This document shows, piece by piece, positions 58,607 through 64,000 of a DNA stretch of 64,000 nt. The position numbers and the translations under genes are program-made. Numbering within the stretch: position 1 is the first letter of the stretch; every line of letters begins with the position of its first letter. Source of the stretch: Affinundibacterium amnicola (GTDB lineage: Bacteria; Pseudomonadota; Gammaproteobacteria; Burkholderiales; Burkholderiaceae_D); the NCBI RefSeq assembly GCF_014284275.1, contig NZ_JACOFU010000002.1:356623-420622 (forward strand), written 5' to 3'. The notes beneath the pieces were generated by a model that saw only the letters and a program-made list of their open reading frames with translations, did not search any database and was not told where the DNA came from.

Positions 58607-59296
58607 TTGCACCCTGCATATCCGGCATTACGGCGTCGAACTCAGTTTGTGGCGATAACTATCTTTATCGTCACAAGCTTGCTTTCGCTCGCTTCTTACG
58701 GAGTTAACTGGGATCGCTTACGGACGAGCATGCGCACGCTGGGCGGAGACGAACAACTGTTTAATGAATGGTCTAACTTAATCTCTAATAATCCAGAAAA
58801 TAGCAATGAATTAAAACTGCAGAAAGTTAATAATTTCTTTAATCGTAAGCTAATCTATACCGAAGATATTGAGTTATGGGGACAGTCAGATTATTGGGCA
58901 ACGCCACTTGAAAGCTTAACCAGAAAAAAAGCGGACTGCGAAGATTTCGTTATCGCCAAATATTTTAGCTTACGCAACTTAAACATACCTGATGCGCAAT
59001 TACGTTTAGTGTATGTCAAAGCCCGTATAGGTGGCGTCAACAGCAGTATTACGCAAGCGCATATGGTACTTGCTTACTATCCGTCTAGCGATGCTGAACC
59101 ATTAATTCTAGACAATCTGATTTCAGATATACGGCCAGCTTCACGGCGCAACGATTTGTCACCCATCTTTAGTTTTAATGGACAAGGAATATTTGCCGGT
59201 GCAGCGAGTAACGCAACATTAGGACCCGGCGGCACAAGCCGCTTGTCACGCTGGCAGGATCTACTTGAACGGGCAAGAAAAGAAGGATTTGAGTAA
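58607..59296 (+). CDS. lapG: LapG-type periplasmic cysteine protease (BTLCP family)
   Basis: 229 residues from a TTG start; a GTG at residue 15 is an alternative, and neither has a clear ribosome site. N-terminal membrane/signal segment (about 14-35). The transglutaminase-like triad is seen: Cys111 in KKADCEDFVIAKY, His152 in QAHMVL and Asp169 in LILDNL. The preceding GQSDYWATPLESL and acidic residues next to Cys fit the calcium-binding BTLCP family. LapG cleaves the N-terminal anchor of the giant adhesin, releasing cells; LapD blocks it. Confidence 0.9.
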   Translation: MHPAYPALRRRTQFVAITIFIVTSLLSLASYGVNWDRLRTSMRTLGGDEQLFNEWSNLISNNPENSNELKLQKVNNFFNRKLIYTEDIELWGQSDYWATPLESLTRKKADCEDFVIAKYFSLRNLNIPDAQLRLVYVKARIGGVNSSITQAHMVLAYYPSSDAEPLILDNLISDIRPASRRNDLSPIFSFNGQGIFAGAASNATLGPGGTSRLSRWQDLLERARKEGFE

Positions 59297-59382
59297 TACA
59301 GATTAATGCAGATGTTCAAAGCATGATCATCATACCTCACTAAAAAATTAACAGAAAACGCTAAATAAGCAAAGGAAATACC

Positions 59383-61302
59383 ATGTCGATGTACCGCCAA
59401 CTTTGGTTTGCCATCATCCTCAGCACCTTAATAGCTCTGGTTGGTAGCTTGTTCGCATCCACGATGAGTTCTCGTGCGTATTTGAACGAGCAATTAAGGA
59501 TGAAGAACTCGGATAACGCGACCGTGTTAGCCCTCTCTTTGAGCCAAAAGAGTGTTGATCCTGTAGAGCTTGAACTCATCATCGCCTCACTTTTCGATAA
59601 TGGACACTACGCATCGATCAAAGTCATCGATCCGAATGGAAAAACCTTGGTTGAGCGACTCGCAAGCGATGAGCAATCGAACGTACCTGGGTGGTTTAAG
59701 CAGTGGTTCCCAATTCAATCCGTTCCAGGGCAAGCGCAAATTTCAAATGGTTGGAAACAGCTAGGCACAATCCACTTAGTCAGTCGTAGTGGTGGTGCCT
59801 ATGAAACGCTGTGGAAATCGGTTAAAGATATGTTTATAACCTTGGCTCTGTCTGGCTTAATCGCTTGTTATCTGGGCGCACTGATTCTGCGTCGTATCAA
59901 GCAACCATTGAAGCAAGTGATCGATCAGGCAAAAGGTATGACTGAGCGACGTTTCATTATCACACCGGAATCTAGTGTGCCAGAGTTAAAACAACTATCA
60001 AATGCCATGAACTCGACAGTCGTTTTACTCAAATCCATGTTCACAGAAGAAGCCGAACGACTCGAAGCAATGAGGATACGTGCCAATTCAGATGCCACGA
60101 CTGGACTAGCAAATCGTGCTCATTTCATCAGCCAATTGCAAGCCAGCGTTGAAGAAGAAAATGCCCCTTCAGGTAGTCTGGTGTTGATTCGCTTAGCTGG
60201 CCTCGCTGCCATTAACAAAACACTAGGAAGAAATAAAACAGATGAGTTACTCAAGCGGATCGGTCAATTACTTTTAACGCATCAAGCAAAACTACCAGAT
60301 GGCTTTGCCGCACGATTAAATGGTACTGACTTCGCCCTATTATTCCGACGTGAAGATGCGTTACCAGTAACCCAAACTTTGTTAGCGGAAATACGCCATA
60401 TCTTTGCTGATGTGGCAGACAATTTTATGGTGTCAATTGGCTTTGGCGATTACGAATATGGCATTAGTTCTGGCACTCTACTCGCCCAGGTTGATGCTGC
60501 ACTCGCCAGTGCAGAAGCTATTGGCAGCAGTGAGGTGCGTCAGTCTGCGCCATTAAATATTGAACACGCACCACGTAGTGCAGAAGAGTGGTCAAAATTA
60601 ATCCTGCGCGCAATCGAACAAAACTGGGTCAAGCTTGCATATTTCCCGGTGACCAAATCTAACGGGGAATTAGTTCACAAAGAATCCGCATTACGTTTAA
60701 TGTTTGGTGGAGAATGGTTTCCTGCTGCAAGATTTTTACCGATTGCAGAACGCTTAGGTCTTACTGAAAAATTAGACTTGATAGCGATTAAACTCGCCTT
60801 AGAAGAACTCAACAAAACCAATTCTGCAGTTGATATTGCGGTTAACCTTTCGGCACAGTCAATACAAGGAACTGAGTTCAGAGCGCAACTAAAAGCGATC
60901 TTGCAAAGTAAACCCGCTGCAGCAAAACACTTATGGTTGGAAGTTCCGGAAAACGGTGTATTTGCGAACATTGATGCATTCCGCATGTTCCACACTGATA
61001 TCGCACCAACTGGTTGCAAACTTGGTCTCGAGCATTTTGGACGCCAGTTCGACAAAATTAATTTACTACATGATCTCAAGCTTAGTTACGTCAAAATTGA
61101 TGGTGGCTTTATCAGAAACATCGAGGATAACGAAGGTAATCAGGCATTCATTAAAGGTGTCTGCACTATCGTGCACAGACTAGCGCTGCTTAGTTTTGCC
61201 GAGAGTGTCACGAGTAACGCTGAATTTATAAGTCTGAAACAACTAGGCTTAGACGGTGCAACGGGCCCTGAAATTGGCCGAATGTTTCCATTAAATGACT
61301 AA
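59383..61302 (+). CDS. lapD: LapD-like c-di-GMP receptor with degenerate GGDEF and EAL domains
   Basis: 639 residues. MSMYRQLWFAIILSTLIALVGSLFAS is the LapD N-terminal helix, then the LapD/MoxY periplasmic domain (about 30-150), second helix (about 150-172), HAMP, GGDEF domain with RLNGTDFALLF (about 306-316, active GGDEF replaced) and EAL domain with KESALRLM near 432 (consensus EAL changed) and no evident catalytic acid set. It should bind c-di-GMP but not make or degrade it, and hold LapG when bound. Follows lapG by 86 bases. Confidence 0.9.
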   Translation: MSMYRQLWFAIILSTLIALVGSLFASTMSSRAYLNEQLRMKNSDNATVLALSLSQKSVDPVELELIIASLFDNGHYASIKVIDPNGKTLVERLASDEQSNVPGWFKQWFPIQSVPGQAQISNGWKQLGTIHLVSRSGGAYETLWKSVKDMFITLALSGLIACYLGALILRRIKQPLKQVIDQAKGMTERRFIITPESSVPELKQLSNAMNSTVVLLKSMFTEEAERLEAMRIRANSDATTGLANRAHFISQLQASVEEENAPSGSLVLIRLAGLAAINKTLGRNKTDELLKRIGQLLLTHQAKLPDGFAARLNGTDFALLFRREDALPVTQTLLAEIRHIFADVADNFMVSIGFGDYEYGISSGTLLAQVDAALASAEAIGSSEVRQSAPLNIEHAPRSAEEWSKLILRAIEQNWVKLAYFPVTKSNGELVHKESALRLMFGGEWFPAARFLPIAERLGLTEKLDLIAIKLALEELNKTNSAVDIAVNLSAQSIQGTEFRAQLKAILQSKPAAAKHLWLEVPENGVFANIDAFRMFHTDIAPTGCKLGLEHFGRQFDKINLLHDLKLSYVKIDGGFIRNIEDNEGNQAFIKGVCTIVHRLALLSFAESVTSNAEFISLKQLGLDGATGPEIGRMFPLND

Positions 61303-61374
61303 ACTTTTCAACAAGTAATTTAAGCTGCCACGTAACTAAGCTATGAATCACTAGTCGGCATCACAATTACAAAC

Positions 61375-61418
61375 CACATCGTTGATTTGATCGTTCATAC
61401 GAATGAATCAACGATGTG
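61375..61418 (+). terminator. Hairpin between lapD and the repeat protein
   Basis: 13-bp perfect stem cacatcgttgatt (61375-61387) with aatcaacgatgtg (61406-61418), 18-base loop. No strong U-run, but it lies between convergent genes and may terminate both. Confidence 0.55.
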
Positions 61419-61439
61419 AGCTACCACTCAAATCACAAT

Positions 61440-62498
61440 TTATCGTGGCAGACGCAACCAGTCACGCTCTTGTACTCGCACCGTTTGTGCGCGTCCATCA
61501 TTCACTGAATAATTCACCCACAAAGTTTTTACCACGCCAGGAGCTGGATCAACCTGCCCCACAGTATCATTCTCAACACGCATTTCCAGTCTGCCATCGC
61601 GAACAATCATACGCAGCGCAGCGGTGACATCGACTTTACGCGACTCCGTGCCATATTGCGCACTAAGGATGTTTATTCTCGCGCTTACTTGCTGATCACT
61701 GTAACGTGATTGTGAGCGTTTTTCTCTACGTTCTTCCTGCTCCGAGGCGCCATAGTTCCAATCAGTTTTTTCATTCCGATTACCCCAACTGCCACGTGAC
61801 CATCCTTTAAACAAAGTACCATCAACAACACTGCCTTCACTATATTCAAAAGTACGCATTTCGCCGCGTGGCCCGCGTGTAAAGATTTTCAGCATCTTAA
61901 TTCGATTTGGGTGCGGATCAATTCCAAATGTACGATTTCCCATACGAAAATGTCGATCGCTACGCGCCAACTCTTTCAATCTATCGGTGACATCAACATT
62001 ACTTTCAGCTGTTCCATAACGTGCTTTAAGAATCAAGAATTCACCATCATCAGCGCGATTATTTTTGTCATCGAGTCTGTCACCATATTTGTCACTATCT
62101 CGCTCATGCCGCTGGTCCCAAGCACCACTGTAATCCCCATCGCGCCCCCAATTACCACCACGCCAGCCTCTGAACAAATTGCCATCAACCAAACTACCTT
62201 CACGATATTCAAACACACGCGTCTCACCACGTTGACCTTTGGCATAGATGCGTAGAGTTTTCACACGATTTGGATGAGGATCAATACCGAAGCTACGATT
62301 ACCCATGCGAAAAGTAACATCACGTCTTGCCAGATCTTTCAGCGTCTGGGTGACATCAACGTTACTTTCAGCTGTACCATACCGCGCCTGCAAAATAAGA
62401 TAGTCACCATCGTCACGCTGTGCCAAGACGGGATTTATCACACCGCACAACAAAGCCAGCGTAAGACAAGCTTTGATACATAGTTTGAATAGATTCAT
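61440..62498 (-). CDS. Secreted protein with three DUF3395-like repeats
   Basis: About 352 residues from the ATG at 62498; the frame extends nine residues. Signal peptide MNLFKLCIKACLTLALLCGVINPVLA, then three units: repeat 1 (about 28-125) and 2 (about 140-240) are close copies with LILxARYGTAESNVDVT, RMGNRxFGIDPHPNR and FxGWxxGxWG; repeat 3 (about 270-352) is more distant (ISAQYGTESRKVDVT). The pattern resembles DUF3395, known from the C-terminus of DNAJC11-like proteins. Role unknown; a periplasmic or surface binding role is a guess. Charged linkers separate repeats. Confidence 0.8.
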   Translation of the reverse strand: MNLFKLCIKACLTLALLCGVINPVLAQRDDGDYLILQARYGTAESNVDVTQTLKDLARRDVTFRMGNRSFGIDPHPNRVKTLRIYAKGQRGETRVFEYREGSLVDGNLFRGWRGGNWGRDGDYSGAWDQRHERDSDKYGDRLDDKNNRADDGEFLILKARYGTAESNVDVTDRLKELARSDRHFRMGNRTFGIDPHPNRIKMLKIFTRGPRGEMRTFEYSEGSVVDGTLFKGWSRGSWGNRNEKTDWNYGASEQEERREKRSQSRYSDQQVSARINILSAQYGTESRKVDVTAALRMIVRDGRLEMRVENDTVGQVDPAPGVVKTLWVNYSVNDGRAQTVRVQERDWLRLPR

Positions 62499-62576
62499 TG
62501 TTAGCTCGTAAAAGGATTTGAACAATTCGATAACGAGTCAGAACGGCAATCGGTGCACCATGGACGAAAAAGAAAC

Positions 62577-63038
62577 TTAGTAATAGAAGCGATCAAATAA
62601 AATCACGGACCAGGTCGCCACAGCAAGCAGAAAAGTTAACAGCACAGCAGCACTTCCAAAGTCTTTCGCATTTTTAGAAAGCGCATGCCGCTCCAAAGAG
62701 ACACGATCCACTACCGCTTCAATCGCCGAGTTTAGTAATTCCACAATTAACATCAACACCAAAACCGCAATCATCATCAATTTTTCAAAAGCCGATACGG
62801 GCAATATTAAAGCGATAGCAGAACCAATGATGACCAAAACCAACTCTTGGCGAAATGCATGCTCTTGCCGCCAAGCAGCTTGTAAGCCATCCAGTGAATA
62901 AAAGAATGCAGAGAAAATTCGCTTCATACCACTTTTACTTTTAAATGCACTGATTTCCTGATGCACTGGCGCATCCTTTAGTTTTTCTGATTGTTTATTT
63001 GCATCCAAGTGCTCAGGTTGCTGCTGCGATGTGCTCAT
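62577..63038 (-). CDS. dgkA: Diacylglycerol kinase (prokaryotic DgkA type)
   Basis: 153 residues. About 35 polar residues, then the small trimeric kinase with three helices: FFYSLDGLQAAWRQEHAFRQEL, IALILPVSAFEKLMMIAVLVLMLIVELLNSAIEAVVDRVS in pieces, with the conserved ELLNSAIE acidic motif, and a C-terminal helix after KDFGSAAVLL. Returns diacylglycerol to phosphatidic acid. The polar N-terminal stretch is longer than in E. coli. Confidence 0.95.
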   Translation of the reverse strand: MSTSQQQPEHLDANKQSEKLKDAPVHQEISAFKSKSGMKRIFSAFFYSLDGLQAAWRQEHAFRQELVLVIIGSAIALILPVSAFEKLMMIAVLVLMLIVELLNSAIEAVVDRVSLERHALSKNAKDFGSAAVLLTFLLAVATWSVILFDRFYY

Positions 63039-63242
63039 GCGAAATCCTTAATGCGGTGAAAATAATAGCCTCGCCAGATTCTAACAGCTACGTATGACAT
63101 TATGAATAATTGATCTAAGAACAAAGCATCAAATCAAGGACAGCAACTTATCCCAAAACCCACAGAATAATTTCATTTCAAACCAATTTCGTCTAAGCTT
63201 ATTTCACCTAAAAAAATTGCCACATCAAATAAGGACAATTGG

Positions 63243-64000
63243 ATGAAAAGCCGCCTGCAACGACTTGAAGCTGTACAAGCGATGGTATTGGAAATCGGGA
63301 AAATTTCAGCCGATACCAATGAGCTGCGCGAGTTCTTACACGCGATTCATCTTGCATTAAGCAAAATCATGTATGCAAAGAATTTCTACATCGCACTTTA
63401 TAATCCCGATGACGAATCCATTCAATTTGCCTATTTTTTGGATGAGGTAGATCCTCCGCCAGATCCAGGTAAACGCTTCAAATTAGAAGCACCGGGCTCT
63501 GCGTTAACAAAATGGGTGATCGTCAATCAAAAGCCGCTGACGGCTGGCAGTGCAGAAATGACGCGAATTACGGCAGAAGAAGCAAACACCATCACAGGTG
63601 CACCATCAGAGCATTGGATGGGTTATCCACTGATCGATCATCAAAGGCGCACACTAGGTGCAATGGTGGTACAAAGTTATGATAAAAACGTACTTTACTC
63701 AGATGAAGACCAAGCACTCTTTGAGTTAATCGCGCGCCACATTTCGAATGCATTAGAAGCCTTTCAAAGCGTCGACAAACTCGAACGTGCGGTACAAGAG
63801 AGAACAGCATTGCTCGCACATGAAATTACCGAACGACGTCGTTCAGAAAAAATTCAAAGTGCCTTGTATGCGATTGCAGAATTATCCTTTTCCACAGAAG
63901 ACGCCAGCTATCTTTATCGCAAACTACATCACATCGTAGAAAACCTGATCGTGGCAAAAAATTTTGCAGTTGCACTTTATCATGCAGACACTGAAGAGAT
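63243..64000 (+). CDS. Tandem GAF-domain signalling protein (cut at window end)
   Basis: At least 252 residues, open at the right edge. Start ATG has AAGGA nine bases ahead. First GAF domain (about 15-175) with FYIALYNPDDESIQFAYFLDE, GSALTKWVIVNQKPL and MGYPLIDHQRRTLGAMVVQSYD; a coiled-coil linker (about 180-205, TALLAHEITERRRSE); then a second GAF beginning SALYAIAELSFS and NFAVALYHADTEE. This arrangement usually leads to a histidine kinase or GGDEF/EAL output, which lies outside the window. Confidence 0.85.
   Translation, partial: MKSRLQRLEAVQAMVLEIGKISADTNELREFLHAIHLALSKIMYAKNFYIALYNPDDESIQFAYFLDEVDPPPDPGKRFKLEAPGSALTKWVIVNQKPLTAGSAEMTRITAEEANTITGAPSEHWMGYPLIDHQRRTLGAMVVQSYDKNVLYSDEDQALFELIARHISNALEAFQSVDKLERAVQERTALLAHEITERRRSEKIQSALYAIAELSFSTEDASYLYRKLHHIVENLIVAKNFAVALYHADTEE

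Noticed and set aside
1-64000. tRNA, rRNA, prophage or insertion sequence genes
   Set aside because: Both strands were read for cloverleaf ends, rRNA landmarks, integrases and transposases; none was recognised, though a very short or divergent one could be missed without a covariance search.

Overview
The window reads as chromosome of a betaproteobacterium of order Burkholderiales, most likely an Oxalobacteraceae member such as Undibacterium (inference from protein character, gene order and palindromic repeats; no rRNA is present to test it). No tRNA, rRNA, prophage, transposase or CRISPR array is seen. Base composition is fairly AT-rich for the order.

Layout. 1-12.6 kb: end of an unidentified protein, a divergent periplasmic cyclophilin, an M16 metalloprotease, a membrane protein with an MGDG-synthase-type glycosyltransferase, trmB, a DUF3016 protein, a general porin, a Bcr/CflA exporter, a 141-bp tandem palindromic repeat and a succinate-semialdehyde-type dehydrogenase. 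12.9-16.3 kb: a small membrane protein, an RlmL-type rRNA methyltransferase, a chromene-carboxylate-isomerase-like protein and hemJ. 16.3-29.8 kb: a long minus-strand housekeeping run hrcA, response regulator, (fur, plus strand), bamE, dapB, exbB, exbD, leuS, lptE, holA, proA, into which a two-gene cassette (SMC-like AAA ATPase plus DUF4276/TOPRIM-like protein) is fitted between proA and hemJ. 29.9-37.5 kb: FAD monooxygenase, GNAT, nadK, recN, hemH, apaH and a membrane protein. 37.5-43.6 kb: yqgE-ruvX-pyrB-pyrC'-plsC and a divergent photolyase. 43.7-54.8 kb: a Pil-Chp twitching chemosensory cluster (rubredoxin, pilG, pilH, pilI, pilJ, chpA). 55.1-64 kb: hemL, a lapE-lapG-lapD adhesin-control module, a secreted triple-repeat protein, dgkA and the start of a GAF-domain signalling protein.

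How they fit. Two surface-lifestyle systems lie close together: type IV pilus chemosensing, and c-di-GMP control of a cell-surface adhesin (LapD inside-out receptor, LapG protease, LapE outer-membrane pore; adhesin and ABC/MFP parts are not in the window). Haem synthesis is represented by three scattered genes (hemJ, hemH, hemL). PyrC' has lost its metal ligands and is probably a structural partner of PyrB.

The best candidate for a poorly described system is the ATPase/TOPRIM-like pair at 16.3-18.3 kb. Its architecture resembles split OLD or PARIS-type anti-phage modules, and it sits with almost no spacer inside a core operon. Function is inferred, not shown.
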